Translations under genes and position numbers: made by a program
Shown here: positions 1 through 8,426 of the stretch, in pieces
How positions within the stretch are numbered: the stretch's first letter is position 1
Layout: every line of letters begins with the position of its first letter
Assembly (NCBI GenBank): GCA_024638655.1
Contig: JAHEJW010000013.1
Location: forward strand, 1 to 64,000
Origin: a bacterium
GTDB lineage: Bacteria; Actinomycetota; Acidimicrobiia; Spongiisociales; ZC4RG35
Direction of reading: 5' to 3'
DNA length: 64,000 nt
Notes under the pieces: generated by a model
Seen by the model: the letters and a program-made list of their open reading frames with translations, nothing else
The model's database searches: none
What the model was told of the DNA's origin: nothing

Positions 1-456
1 GACCTCCAGGTGGCGGTCCGCACCTACCCCGAAATCCAGCTCTCAGCCATCGAGGCTCCGGCACGCTCCGGTGACGGGATCTACTCCTATGACCAGAAGT
101 ATCTCGCCTGGGGGGGTGAGGTCGGTGGCGGGCGGCAGTTGCCCGCGGAGGTGGACGAGTCGATCGAGAAAGGCGTTCACGACCTTTCGCTTCGGATCAC
201 GGAGGTGACATCGCTCCGTGGCATAGCCCGGATCGACTTCCTGGAGAAAGATGGGGAGCTGCTGGTCAATGAGGTGAACACCATCCCGGGCTCTATGGCC
301 GTCTATCTGTGGATCGACCCTCCGATCAGCCGAAAGCAGCTGTTCGAAGACATGATCGCCGAGGCAGAGGAGTCGAGCACCAGGGTCTTCTCAACAGCAG
401 GTAGCGACGGTACGGCGTTGCGAAACGCCGGTGCCATCGACTCGAAGCTGGGATAG
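1..456 (+). CDS. ddl: D-alanine--D-alanine ligase, C-terminal part (5' end outside window)
   Basis: The open frame runs in from the left edge, so only about 151 C-terminal residues are seen. They match the ATP-grasp C-terminal lobe of D-Ala-D-Ala ligases: a YDQKY segment, then ARIDF and NEVNTIPGS, which carry the Asp, Glu and Asn that bind the two magnesium ions. The enzyme joins two D-alanines with ATP in the cytoplasm for peptidoglycan precursors. The roughly 40 residues after the core are low in recognisable motifs. The next gene is on the opposite strand, so this one ends its transcription unit. The family call is firm; the true length is unknown. Confidence 0.85.
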   Translation, partial: DLQVAVRTYPEIQLSAIEAPARSGDGIYSYDQKYLAWGGEVGGGRQLPAEVDESIEKGVHDLSLRITEVTSLRGIARIDFLEKDGELLVNEVNTIPGSMAVYLWIDPPISRKQLFEDMIAEAEESSTRVFSTAGSDGTALRNAGAIDSKLG

Positions 457-491
457 CCCCGAGTCGAGACTCTCGGTTGGCAGGGTGCCTC

Positions 492-725
492 TTAGAGATG
501 CACCACCGGGCAGGTCAGGGTGCGAGTGATGCCACCGACCGCCTGGATCTTGGCTACGACGAGCTTGCCGAGGGAATCTACGTCTTCACTGCTCGCCTTG
601 ACGATGACGTCGTAGGGCCCGGTCACGTCATCGGCGCTATCGACCCCGGGGATGATGCGCACTTCCTCTGCAACAACGGCGGCCTTGCCAACCTCCGTCT
701 GGATCAGGACATATGCCTGGACCAA
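492..725 (-). CDS. Stand-alone Lrp/AsnC ligand-binding (RAM) domain protein
   Basis: This 77-residue protein matches the alpha-beta RAM domain that forms the C-terminal half of Lrp/AsnC regulators (GVDSADDVTGPYDVIVKA is typical), but it has no DNA-binding helix-turn-helix. Such stand-alone domains bind amino acids or related small molecules and form ring-like oligomers in known members; the ligand here is not predictable. The start is TTG at 725, supported by a strong AGGAGG at 731-736 five bases upstream. The genes on either side are functionally unrelated. Confidence 0.8.
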   Translation of the reverse strand: MVQAYVLIQTEVGKAAVVAEEVRIIPGVDSADDVTGPYDVIVKASSEDVDSLGKLVVAKIQAVGGITRTLTCPVVHL

Positions 726-802
726 GTGAGCCTCCTATCGCTCTCGTGGGCGTGCGACACTAGTGGATCGACAGGAGCCATGCTCCGGCCCGGATCGAGC
801 GT

Positions 803-1018
803 TCAGTATCCGTCTTGTCCGAGGCGGATTGTGGTGACGAAGTTGTGTCCGTCTTCCTCGACCGTGTCGAACATGATGCGCTGGCCCTGACGCAGACTTC
901 GGAAGACGGACCCCTTGAGTGACCCGGGGCGCAGGAAGACTTCGGATCTATCGAGGTCTCGGACCACGATGCCAATGCCGGTGACCGGGTCGTAGGTCTT
1001 GACGACACCCTGGTCCAT
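803..1018 (-). CDS. Divergent cold-shock-domain protein
   Basis: The 71-residue product has the length and pattern of a single cold-shock (OB-fold, CspA-type) domain: GVVKTYDPVTGIGIV aligns with the first strands and RNP1, and VFLRPGSL with RNP2. The aromatic residues that normally stack on nucleic acid (FGF in RNP1, VFVHF in RNP2) are mostly missing, so nucleic-acid binding may be altered. The ATG at 1018 lies two bases after the rpmB stop (TGAACATG), which implies translational coupling to ribosomal protein L28. A role in RNA folding or ribosome biogenesis is inferred from this position. Confidence 0.7.
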   Translation of the reverse strand: MDQGVVKTYDPVTGIGIVVRDLDRSEVFLRPGSLKGSVFRSLRQGQRIMFDTVEEDGHNFVTTIRLGQDGY

Positions 1019-1020
1019 GT

Positions 1021-1209
1021 TCAGGCCTTGACGACTTTGCCGGCCCGGATGCACGAAGTGCACACCCTGGCTCGACGGGTGTTCGACCCGTGCTTCACCC
1101 GGATCTTCTGGATGTTGGGCAGCCAACGCCTGTTGGCGCGCTTGTGGGAGAAGCTCACGGATTTCCCGTAGCTCGGGCCCTTGCCGCAAATCTCACATCT
1201 GTAGGACAT
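1021..1209 (-). CDS. rpmB: 50S ribosomal protein L28
   Basis: The 62-residue L28 belongs to the zinc-binding (C+) form, with pairs Cys5/Cys8 and Cys50/Cys53. The N-terminal [12 protein letters not shown] and the [13 protein letters not shown] segment are typical. It belongs to the large ribosomal subunit. The ATG at 1209 has AGGAG at 1219-1223, nine bases upstream, and a TAGCCT -10-like hexamer at 1237-1242. It is divergent from recG and co-transcribed with the downstream cold-shock-like gene. Confidence 0.95.
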   Translation of the reverse strand: MSYRCEICGKGPSYGKSVSFSHKRANRRWLPNIQKIRVKHGSNTRRARVCTSCIRAGKVVKA

Positions 1210-1236
1210 GGCGAAATACTCCTGGAATGGCCGGTG

Positions 1237-1242
1237 AGGCTA
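1237..1242 (-). promoter_or_regulatory. -10-like hexamer for rpmB
   Basis: Read on the minus strand this is TAGCCT, about 28 bases before the rpmB ATG, leaving room for a short leader with the AGGAG ribosome-binding site. No clear -35 was found. A GC-rich inverted repeat (GCCGGG at 1243-1248, CCCGGC at 1254-1259) sits immediately upstream, where a -35 spacer would be. Confidence 0.35.
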
Positions 1243-1311
1243 GCCGGGCGCGGCCCGGCACGACCGGCGGCCAAGGATAGCCGTGCGAAGGTCCAACTCC
1301 CATTCGAGCGT

Positions 1312-1317
1312 TAGCGT
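1312..1317 (+). promoter_or_regulatory. -10-like hexamer placing recG mRNA start at its ATG
   Basis: TAGCGT ends seven bases before the ATG at 1325 and there is no Shine-Dalgarno sequence. The transcript would therefore start at or next to the start codon. The same geometry recurs at many operon-first genes in this window, which is why ATG 1325 is preferred over the upstream GTG at 1283. Confidence 0.45.
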
Positions 1318-1324
1318 CCAACGG

Positions 1325-3490
1325 ATGGCATCCCTCTCCCGGCTCACCGAGGTGCGAACCGACGAGGTCAAGTTGATCGGGCCGAAGAGTGCTGAGAAGC
1401 TGACGGACGCCGGGATCCGTCACGTAGCCGATCTCCTCCACCATGTGCCCCATCGCTACATCGATCGGACGAACAAGACCCCGATAGCCCGCATTCCCAT
1501 CGGTTCGGAGGTGACGGTGATCGGTGAGGTGATGTCCGTCACCACCAGGAGACCACGAGGGAACCTGGTGATCATCGAAGCGGTTGTCGCAGACGACACC
1601 GCCCGGATCAAGGCGGTTTGGTTCAACCAGAGGTTCAGACTCAACCAATTGACTGAAGGATCCCAGATCGCTCTGTCAGGGGTGGTGGAGTCCTTTCGGG
1701 GTGCCTTGCAGATGAAGAGCCCCGATGTGGATGTTCTGGGCAGCGGTTTGGAGGGCCTGGTGACCGGGAGGGTGGTGCCCATCCACTCAACGGTGGCCAA
1801 GATCAGCACCGGGACCATCAGGCGAGCCATCCACAATGCTCTCACCAGGTCGCGGCCGATAGACGACACGGTGCCGGTCGAGTTCCTCGCCTCTCATGGG
1901 CTCATGGGACGCGATGAGGCTTTTGCCGCGATCCACTTCCCGGACTCGATGGACGAGATAGGGCCGGCTCGACGCCGACTGGTCTATGACGAGTTGTTTC
2001 GATTGGAACTGGCTCTGGCGCTCCAGAAGAGAAAACAGATGCTCGCTGCGGCCGGGATAGCCCACGAGTTGAGTGGAGACCTGGTTTCGAGGTTCCTCGG
2101 AGGGCTCCCATACAAGCTCACGACCGCCCAGCGAAGGGTTCTCGAAGAGATCGAATCCGATCTGGGGGCTGCCCATCCGATGCACCGTCTGCTGCAGGGG
2201 GAGGTCGGTTCGGGCAAGACCGTCGTTGCGGTCGCGACACTCCTGCACGGGCTAGAGGGCGGTTGGCAGGGCGCCATCATGGCTCCAACCGAGGTGCTGG
2301 CCGAACAGCATTACCTGGGTGTGGGCAGCCTGCTCGCAGAGGCCGGATTGTCGCCTGATCCCCTGTCCGCGGATTCGACTCTGGGAATGGAGAGCCTCTT
2401 CGCCGGAGAAGGGCCAGCGGTCCACCTGGCACTACTCACGTCTTCTTCCGCCTCGGTCAACTATCGCCAGGAGATCACCCGTTCCGAACTGGTGAGCGAT
2501 ATAGGGAACGGCCAGGTTGACCTGGTCGTCGGAACCCACGCTTTGATTCAGGAAGGGCTGCAGTTCGGTCGGTTGGGCGTGGCAGTGGTCGACGAGCAGC
2601 ACCGTTTCGGCGTGGCACAGAGAGTGCAGCTCAAGGAGAAAGCAGAGTCGGTGGATCCCGACCTTCTGATCATGACCGCGACCCCGATCCCTCGGACTCT
2701 TTCGATGACCCTATATGGGGATCTCGACGTCTCGGTGATAGACCAGATGCCGCCGGGGAGGTCCCCCGTCCATACCCAGCTCCTCGCCAGGAGTCAGGAG
2801 AACGCCGCATGGAAGCTGGTCGTGGACCAGGTTGGCGAGGGTCGTCAGGCCTTCGTCGTGTGTCCACTGGTCGAAGACAGTCCCAATGTGGAGGCGGCGT
2901 CGGCTGTGGCGGAGCATGCCCGGCTCTCCGAGATCATGTCCGATCTTCGGGTCGGTCTGATACACGGCCAGCTGCCGTCGTCTGAGAAGGAATCCGTCAT
3001 GGGCGCCTTCCGGGCAGGTGAAATCGATGTCCTGGTGTCGACGACGGTGATCGAGGTGGGCATAGACATCCCGAATGCCACCGTGATGGTCATCGAGGAC
3101 GCCGACCGCTTCGGTCTGAGTCAACTCCACCAATTGCGCGGCCGGGTCGGCCGTGGCATGCACCCGGGAACATGTCTGCTCTTGGCGGATCCGACGACCA
3201 CCGAAGGCGAAGATCGTCTCGCAGCCATGGTTGGGACCACCGATGGCTTCATCCTCGCAGAGGAAGACCTGCGAATAAGGGGTCAGGGGACAGTCTTTGG
3301 GACGAGACAGTCCGGGGTCAAGGACTTGCGGCTCGCCGACATCCTGCGCGACTACGACCTCCTGGTCGCGGCCAGACGTGATGCGTTTGCCCTGGTAGGG
3401 GTCGATCCCGCTCTGGAGGGCCACCCTGGGCTGGCCGAGGAAGTACGGGCGATGCTCGGTGAGGAGGTCGAGTGGCTGTTCGTGAGCTGA
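1325..3490 (+). CDS. recG: ATP-dependent DNA helicase RecG
   Basis: The 721-residue protein has the full RecG architecture: an N-terminal OB-fold wedge domain and a superfamily 2 helicase core. The Walker A GEVGSGKT is at residues 292-299, the DEQH box begins at 423, followed by TATPIPRTL and the QLRGRVGRG motif VI. RecG remodels stalled replication forks and branch-migrates Holliday junctions. A GTG at 1283 would add 14 residues, but the TAGCGT box seven bases before ATG 1325 favours the shorter form. It is followed by rsmD after 34 bases. Confidence 0.95.
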   Translation: MASLSRLTEVRTDEVKLIGPKSAEKLTDAGIRHVADLLHHVPHRYIDRTNKTPIARIPIGSEVTVIGEVMSVTTRRPRGNLVIIEAVVADDTARIKAVWFNQRFRLNQLTEGSQIALSGVVESFRGALQMKSPDVDVLGSGLEGLVTGRVVPIHSTVAKISTGTIRRAIHNALTRSRPIDDTVPVEFLASHGLMGRDEAFAAIHFPDSMDEIGPARRRLVYDELFRLELALALQKRKQMLAAAGIAHELSGDLVSRFLGGLPYKLTTAQRRVLEEIESDLGAAHPMHRLLQGEVGSGKTVVAVATLLHGLEGGWQGAIMAPTEVLAEQHYLGVGSLLAEAGLSPDPLSADSTLGMESLFAGEGPAVHLALLTSSSASVNYRQEITRSELVSDIGNGQVDLVVGTHALIQEGLQFGRLGVAVVDEQHRFGVAQRVQLKEKAESVDPDLLIMTATPIPRTLSMTLYGDLDVSVIDQMPPGRSPVHTQLLARSQENAAWKLVVDQVGEGRQAFVVCPLVEDSPNVEAASAVAEHARLSEIMSDLRVGLIHGQLPSSEKESVMGAFRAGEIDVLVSTTVIEVGIDIPNATVMVIEDADRFGLSQLHQLRGRVGRGMHPGTCLLLADPTTTEGEDRLAAMVGTTDGFILAEEDLRIRGQGTVFGTRQSGVKDLRLADILRDYDLLVAARRDAFALVGVDPALEGHPGLAEEVRAMLGEEVEWLFVS

Positions 3491-3524
3491 ACCCTCGTTG
3501 GGCGCCCGGCGAAGGGCACCCGCG

Positions 3525-4088
3525 GTGAGAATCATCGCCGGGACGGCAGGAGGCCGGCGTATCAAGGCGCCGGACACACCGGGCACCCGGCCGGCCACGG
3601 ACCGTGTGCGAGAGGCAGTTTTCTCATCCTTGGGCACAGTCGTCGAGACGGCGGACGTGGCCGACCTCTATGCCGGATCGGGCTCGTTCGGTCTCGAGGC
3701 TCTTTCGCGCGGCGCGCGGTCGGCGGTCTTCGTGGAAAGCTCTCGCAGGGCTCTGTCCGCACTTCGTGACAACATCGCCGCCATCGATCTCGGCGGCGAG
3801 GTGTTCGGTAGCAAGGTGGAAGACTTCCTCGAGTTCGAGCACCGACTCTTCGACCTCGTGTTCTTGGACCCCCCTTGGGACCTCGGGACACCGCTGATGG
3901 AGAACCAGCTGGCCCGTCTGGACCGGCTCATCCACCCCGGCGCCACCGTGGTGGTGTCCCGGAGGCATACCGACAGCAGGCCGCACATACCCGAAAACTG
4001 GCGGGTTGCCGCGGATAAGCGTTACGGAGATACCAGAATCCTCAGGTACGAGAAGGCCGAACCAGAGGACGACGGAGAACCTCGATGA
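3525..4088 (+). CDS. rsmD: 16S rRNA (guanine(966)-N2)-methyltransferase RsmD
   Basis: This is a class I SAM-dependent methyltransferase of about 187 residues. It starts MRIIAGTAGGRR, has the SAM-binding loop LYAGSGSFGLEALSRGA, and carries DPPW as the catalytic motif (DPPY in many homologues). It methylates G966 of 16S rRNA in the 30S subunit. The start is GTG 3525 with AAGGG about seven bases upstream; TTG 3498 would add nine residues. It overlaps coaD by four bases (ATGA), a neighbour pair that is common in bacteria. Confidence 0.92.
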   Translation: MRIIAGTAGGRRIKAPDTPGTRPATDRVREAVFSSLGTVVETADVADLYAGSGSFGLEALSRGARSAVFVESSRRALSALRDNIAAIDLGGEVFGSKVEDFLEFEHRLFDLVFLDPPWDLGTPLMENQLARLDRLIHPGATVVVSRRHTDSRPHIPENWRVAADKRYGDTRILRYEKAEPEDDGEPR

Positions 4089-4552
4089 CCACCGCGCTTT
4101 GCCCGGGTAGCTTCGACCCGCCCACTAACGGGCATGTCGACGTGATCGAGCGCGCCATCGCCACTTTCGATCGAGTCGTCGTCTCCGTCATCGACAATCC
4201 AGTCAAGAAGTCGGCGTTCTCGGCCCAAGAGCGCGTGGCGCTGATCCGCGAGCTGTTCGGCGATTCAGTTGACGTGACCAGCTTTGACGGGCTCTTGGTG
4301 GACCACGTTCGGGAACAAGCAGCCGACGTCGTGGTCAAAGGTTTGCGCACGGTGGACGACTACGAGTATGAGACTCGAATGGCCCTGATGAACCGGCACC
4401 TGAGCGGCATGGAGACTGTCTTCATCCCGACCAACCCCGCACTGGCCTTCATCTCCTCGTCGCTGGTCAAAGAAGTCGCACGGCTAGGGGGCGCGATGAG
4501 CGGTCTCGTCCCCGACGTGGTGGAGAGAGCATTGAAGGAGAGGTTGTCATGA
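4085..4552 (+). CDS. coaD: Phosphopantetheine adenylyltransferase
   Basis: The 155-residue product contains GSFDPPTNGHVDVIERA, the nucleotidyltransferase motif with the TNGH signature, and the C-terminal ISSSLVKEVA helix. It transfers AMP from ATP to 4'-phosphopantetheine, the penultimate step of coenzyme A synthesis. It overlaps rsmD upstream and the SepIVA-like gene downstream, each by four bases, so translation of the three is likely coupled. Confidence 0.96.
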   Translation: MTTALCPGSFDPPTNGHVDVIERAIATFDRVVVSVIDNPVKKSAFSAQERVALIRELFGDSVDVTSFDGLLVDHVREQAADVVVKGLRTVDDYEYETRMALMNRHLSGMETVFIPTNPALAFISSSLVKEVARLGGAMSGLVPDVVERALKERLS

Positions 4553-5088
4553 CACAAGACATCCAGACAGACCCGGGCACGGAGGTGGTGGTCGACGCCA
4601 CCACGCGTGCGGAGCAAGCAGACATCCTCGACATCGTCGACGATTTGATCGTCTACCTGCACGAGGCCAAGGCAATGCCGTTGTCCAGCAACGTCCTGGT
4701 CGATCGTGAAGCTTTTCTCGATCGCCTGGAGCGACTGCGGGCGATCCTGCCCGACGAGCTGAGGGCAGCCCGGTGGATGGTGCGGGAGCGCGAGGCGTTC
4801 ATCGCTCGGACGAACGAGAAGGCCAGAGAGATCGTGGACAAGGCAAGGGCAGAGGCCGACGAGCTCGTATCGGATTCAAACATCGTCACCGAAGCCGTCG
4901 AAGAGGCAAACATCCTGGTCCGCCGGGCCGAAGGAGAGGTGCGCCGTCTCCGCCTCGAGACCGAGGACGAGATCGAGAAGAAGCTCCAGCGCGTCGAGGG
5001 GATGCTGGTCGAAGTGATGAGCCAGGTCCATGGGGCCCGCGACGAGTTACATCAGGCTCGCCCCAAGGCCCCAGAGGTCCCAGTCTGA
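4549..5088 (+). CDS. SepIVA/DivIVA-like coiled-coil protein
   Basis: The 179-residue protein is dominated by charged coiled coil (roughly residues 70-165). The pattern resembles mycobacterial SepIVA: an N-terminal segment with an EAxxxPxSS motif, a LPDELRAA stretch, alanine/glutamate heptads, and a closing RVEGMLVEVMSQVHGARDEL helix. SepIVA is a septation and polar growth factor in mycobacteria and lies beside the DUF177 gene there too. This version is shorter in the heptad region. The function is inferred from pattern and position. Confidence 0.65.
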   Translation: MTQDIQTDPGTEVVVDATTRAEQADILDIVDDLIVYLHEAKAMPLSSNVLVDREAFLDRLERLRAILPDELRAARWMVREREAFIARTNEKAREIVDKARAEADELVSDSNIVTEAVEEANILVRRAEGEVRRLRLETEDEIEKKLQRVEGMLVEVMSQVHGARDELHQARPKAPEVPV

Positions 5089-5092
5089 AAGG

Positions 5093-5608
5093 ATGCCTTC
5101 GCCCGAGTCGCTGAGGGAGAGGGACGATTTGGTCGTCGAGGTCGGCGATCTCGTCGGTCACGCCGGGCGGATCCGCGATGTGTCCGGCTCACGGCAGGCC
5201 TCGCTGCGACTCGGCGAGTCGAAGCTAGAAGGGCCACTCCAGGTCGACGGTCGAGTGGTCGGGACCCTGGATGGGGTTCAGGCAGAGTTCAGCGCCTCAG
5301 GGAGCGTTCATCTGAGCTGCGTGCGCTGTCTGGCCGAGTGGGACGAGCAGCTCGAAGTCTCCGGATCGCAGCATTTCTCGATCGATCCCGACGAGGATGG
5401 TTATGCGATCGAGGGGACGACGGTCGATGTGTTCGGGCCGGCTCAGGACGAGTTCGCCCTGGACATTCCCGTCGCTCCGCTGTGCCAGGACGACTGTCGA
5501 GGACTTTGCCCAATCTGCGGGAGCGACTTGAATAGTGATCCCTGCGATGGCCACGGAGAGGATTCTGATTCCCCCTTCGCCGTCCTGAAGGATCTGCTCG
5601 ATTCCTGA
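5093..5608 (+). CDS. DUF177 (YceD) family protein
   Basis: The protein of about 171 residues matches DUF177, found directly upstream of rpmF in most bacteria and in E. coli linked to rRNA processing. A CVRCL pair mid-protein and the cysteine-rich CQDDCRGLCPICGS segment look metal-binding. The start is uncertain. ATG 5093 has GAAAGG abutting it, which is too close to work as a ribosome-binding site. TTG 5129 has GAGAGG six bases upstream and gives a 159-residue protein beginning at the conserved VVEVGDLVGHAG. Confidence 0.82.
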   Translation: MPSPESLRERDDLVVEVGDLVGHAGRIRDVSGSRQASLRLGESKLEGPLQVDGRVVGTLDGVQAEFSASGSVHLSCVRCLAEWDEQLEVSGSQHFSIDPDEDGYAIEGTTVDVFGPAQDEFALDIPVAPLCQDDCRGLCPICGSDLNSDPCDGHGEDSDSPFAVLKDLLDS

Positions 5609-5624
5609 AACCAAGGAGTGCGCC

Positions 5625-5801
5625 ATGGCGGTGCCAAAGAAAAAGATGTCGCGCTCGCGGACCCGCAAGCGCAAAGCTGCATGGAAGGTGTCTGCGCCGG
5701 CTTCGGTCGCCTGTGAGCAATGCGGGAAGCCAAAGATCCCACACCGGGCATGTCGCGAGTGCGGGACGTACGCTGGTCGTGAAGTCGTAGAGACCGACTA
5801 G
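5625..5801 (+). CDS. rpmF: 50S ribosomal protein L32
   Basis: This short gene encodes 58 residues beginning MAVPKKKMSRSRTRKRKAAW, the L32 signature, followed by the zinc-type pairs CEQC and CREC. It has a perfect AAGGAG at 5613-5618. It sits between DUF177 and plsX, the standard bacterial order, which ties a ribosomal protein to fatty-acid synthesis genes in one operon. Confidence 0.96.
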   Translation: MAVPKKKMSRSRTRKRKAAWKVSAPASVACEQCGKPKIPHRACRECGTYAGREVVETD

Positions 5802-5822
5802 CCCACCACCAGCGGAGAAACC

Positions 5823-6791
5823 TTGGCCGATATCGCTCTCGATGCGATGGGCGGTGACCACGCCCCATCGGAGACCGTCGCCGGCGCGGTCGAGGCATCC
5901 AGACGCGGTGTCAGCGTCGTACTCGTCGGCGACGAGACAGCCATAAAGGGCGAGCTGGCGAAACACGACGCCTCACTACCGATCGCCGATGCCCCCGATG
6001 TGATAGGCATGGGCGACGACCCCAGGCGAGCTCTGAGAGACAAGCCGCACGCATCGATCTCGGTGGCGGCGAAGATGGTGGCGCAAGGTTCGGCCGCCGG
6101 CTTCGTCTCGGCCGGCTCGACCGGTGCTGCGATGGCCGCTGCTGCGATAATCATCGGCCGGATCGGTGGTGTTTCCAGACCCGCGATTGCCTCCATCTGG
6201 CCGACACCTGGGACACCGACGATGGTTCTCGATGCCGGCGCCAACCCGGAGGTGAAAGCCGAGCATCTGGCCCAGTTCGGAATCATGGGCTCGGTCGCGA
6301 CCCAGACACTCCTCGGCGTCGAGCGTCCCCGGGTCGGTCTGCTGTCGAACGGCGAGGAGAAAGGCAAAGGGCGTGACCTGGAGCGGGCAGCCTATGAGCT
6401 CCTCGAGGCAGGCCCCACGCGTTTCGTCGGGAATCTCGAGGGCAGGGACATCTCCACCGACAAGGCCGACGTGATCGTTACCGACGGGTTCACCGGAAAC
6501 ATCTTCCTGAAGACCACCGAAGGGGCGGCCAAGCTCGTGTCGGAGTACTTCCTCGAGGCCCTCTCCGATCTGCCGGCCGACGTGCAAGAGAAGGTGGTCC
6601 CGGCCCTTGCCGCCGTGAAGAAACGCATGGACTATGAGACATACGGCGGTGCCCAGCTTCTGGGCGTCAAGGCGGTAACCGTCATCGCGCACGGCAGCTC
6701 GAGCCGCGTTGCCATCTCCAATGCGCTGTTGATGGCCAAAGAGGGAGCCGACAAGGACCTACCCGGTCGACTTGCAGCCCAGGTCTCGTGA
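5823..6791 (+). CDS. plsX: Phosphate acyltransferase PlsX
   Basis: The 322-residue protein begins ADIALDAMGGDHAP, the PlsX N-terminal signature, and keeps the FTGNIFLKTTEG and GGAQLLG segments. PlsX converts acyl-ACP to acyl phosphate for phosphatidic acid synthesis at the membrane. The start is TTG 5823 with GGAG five bases upstream. It overlaps rnc by four bases (GTGA). Confidence 0.95.
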   Translation: MADIALDAMGGDHAPSETVAGAVEASRRGVSVVLVGDETAIKGELAKHDASLPIADAPDVIGMGDDPRRALRDKPHASISVAAKMVAQGSAAGFVSAGSTGAAMAAAAIIIGRIGGVSRPAIASIWPTPGTPTMVLDAGANPEVKAEHLAQFGIMGSVATQTLLGVERPRVGLLSNGEEKGKGRDLERAAYELLEAGPTRFVGNLEGRDISTDKADVIVTDGFTGNIFLKTTEGAAKLVSEYFLEALSDLPADVQEKVVPALAAVKKRMDYETYGGAQLLGVKAVTVIAHGSSSRVAISNALLMAKEGADKDLPGRLAAQVS

Positions 6792-7462
6792 GCCTCGAGG
6801 AGGCGCTTGGGCACCGATTCGGCGACACGAGGCTGTTGCGGCTGGCACTCACCCATCGCTCGGTGAGTGCCGACGATCCCTCCCGTAACGACAACGAGCG
6901 CCTCGAGTTCCTCGGTGATGCCGTTCTCCAGCTGGTGGTGACCGATCTCCTCTATGCCGCCTACCCGCAACTGTCTGAGGGGCAGCTGGCCAAGGTTCGG
7001 GCAGCGGTCGTCAGCCGCCCGACTCTGGCAGCGATCGCCAGGTCTCTGGAGTTGGGCAAACACGTGGAGCTCGCACCGGGTGAAGAGCGGACCGGCGGGC
7101 GCAGGAAGGACTCGATCCTGGCGGACGCGATTGAAGCTCTCATTGGCGGTGTCTACCTCGACTCAGGCCTCGAGGCGGCCAGGTCGGTGATCACCCAGCA
7201 TTGGTCCGCGGTCATCGCCGAGCGGGCAAAGAGCCCCGGTGTGAAGGACTACAAGACGAGATTGCAGGAGCGCCTGGCCCGCGACGGTCGGAACCCGACA
7301 TACCAAGTGGAGGGAACCGGCCCGGATCACGATCGGACCTTCACCGCCATCGTGTCGGTGGACGGCTCAGGCTTGGGCGTCGGCGTGGGGCGGTCAAAGA
7401 AGGCTGCAGAGCAAGCCGCAGCCGAGCAGGCCCTCTCGAAACTGGCGGGCGACGAGGTTTAG
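6788..7462 (+). CDS. rnc: Ribonuclease III
   Basis: The 224-residue protein carries the RNase III signature NERLEFLGDAV (residues 36-46; Glu40 and Asp44 acidic). The second acidic pair is Asp113 and Glu116 in DAIEALIGG, and a C-terminal double-stranded RNA-binding domain starts near residue 152. It cleaves dsRNA in rRNA processing and mRNA decay. The GTG start overlaps the plsX stop. Its TAG stop overlaps the TAA of the convergent membrane-protein gene. Confidence 0.96.
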   Translation: MSLEEALGHRFGDTRLLRLALTHRSVSADDPSRNDNERLEFLGDAVLQLVVTDLLYAAYPQLSEGQLAKVRAAVVSRPTLAAIARSLELGKHVELAPGEERTGGRRKDSILADAIEALIGGVYLDSGLEAARSVITQHWSAVIAERAKSPGVKDYKTRLQERLARDGRNPTYQVEGTGPDHDRTFTAIVSVDGSGLGVGVGRSKKAAEQAAAEQALSKLAGDEV

Positions 7463-8364
7463 CCGGGGCTGAGTCGAAGGTCCTCGGCAGCCAGGTCCTC
7501 CTTGCGTGCCCTCAGATCCACGTACCAGACGGTGTACATCGCGGCAATACCGGCTATCAGAAGCCCCTGAAATGCGATCCCGAACACGGAGGCGATAGTG
7601 AGCCCGGATGCCGTGTCTCCGATGACGGTGAGCGGGACGGCCAGCAGTTGGATCAGCTGAGCGGCGACAGAGCCGAGCAGCCCAACGAGCAGCAGGTATC
7701 CCAGAGTCGGCCACCATCGCGTCCTGACCAGGCCAAAGCTCCTCCTCAGGGAGCCTATTGGGCCTCGGTCCTCGATGGCTATGACCGCCGTGACCATGGA
7801 GAAGGAGACCGAGAGGAACACGGCAGGGGCGGCAACTGCGACGAGCAGCACCATGGCGACCACGACGCTGGCGGCCGACGGCGTGCCGACGAGGACGAAT
7901 GGGACGAGCCAGATTGCCAACCCCAGCCCGAACAGCACCAAGATCACCAGGAAGACGATGATCGCCGCCACCAACCCGGAGACGTAGCGCGCAGCTGCTT
8001 CGCGTCGGGCGATGGAACCCGAGATCGGCTGTCCCGCCAGATCGGCAGCAACGACGCGATGACTGACCAGATAGACGTAGATGGAGGCGACGGACTGAAT
8101 CAAGAGGGTGATTCCAACCGCCCAGAAGAACGGCCCTACCAGCTCGAAGAACTCCTCTCGTGAGATCGAGTCGAGAGACGACGGGTCGTTGATGGCCACA
8201 TCGAAGAATTCGAGGGCACCGGTGTAACTGAAGACGATGAGGGTGACCACGGCGAGGGGAATGAAGACGAGGAGAGCAGTGGAGAGAAGTGGGCGCCAGA
8301 CACGGCTGAGCACGGCCATGGCGTCTCCGAGAACCGTGCCGAAGGGCCGAGGGAGGACTCTCAT
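7459..8364 (-). CDS. Multi-pass membrane protein of unknown function
   Basis: The 301-residue protein has about six hydrophobic helices, interrupted by a soluble loop near residues 55-75. The IEDRGPIGSLRRSFGLVRTRWWPTLGYLL segment is typical of actinobacterial proteins resembling the membrane domain of glycerophosphoryl diester phosphodiesterases. No catalytic motif is visible and I do not assign a function. The ATG at 8364 is preceded by a weak -10-like TATCCC at 8372-8377, seven bases away. It converges on rnc with overlapping stops and diverges from mutM. Confidence 0.75.
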   Translation of the reverse strand: MRVLPRPFGTVLGDAMAVLSRVWRPLLSTALLVFIPLAVVTLIVFSYTGALEFFDVAINDPSSLDSISREEFFELVGPFFWAVGITLLIQSVASIYVYLVSHRVVAADLAGQPISGSIARREAAARYVSGLVAAIIVFLVILVLFGLGLAIWLVPFVLVGTPSAASVVVAMVLLVAVAAPAVFLSVSFSMVTAVIAIEDRGPIGSLRRSFGLVRTRWWPTLGYLLLVGLLGSVAAQLIQLLAVPLTVIGDTASGLTIASVFGIAFQGLLIAGIAAMYTVWYVDLRARKEDLAAEDLRLSPG

Positions 8365-8392
8365 CGCTGGTGGGATAGGTTCATGGCCGGGC

Positions 8393-8398
8393 TACCGT
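8393..8398 (+). promoter_or_regulatory. -10-like hexamer upstream of mutM
   Basis: TACCGT lies about 40 bases before the mutM start, consistent with a leader of some 35 nt that includes the AAGGAG ribosome-binding site. The -35 is not obvious. Confidence 0.3.
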
Positions 8399-8426
8399 AA
8401 CCGGCCGGCTCTCGTGTCCCGAGCAG

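Noticed and set aside
2711-3637. 308-codon open frame on the minus strand across recG and rsmD
   Set aside because: Both plus-strand genes beneath it are firmly identified, and the antisense product has no recognisable motif.
4773-5161. Overlapping open frames within the SepIVA-like gene
   Set aside because: They are Arg/Gly/Pro-rich alternative readings of the coiled-coil repeats.
5823-6791. Reading the coaD-to-rnc run as containing a novel system
   Set aside because: The order is standard for bacteria, and only start-codon details are of interest.
7201-8163. 320-codon open frame on the plus strand
   Set aside because: It lies opposite the membrane-protein gene and over rnc. Its translation is Arg/Asp/Gln/Gly-rich with no domain, as expected of an antisense shadow in high-GC DNA.
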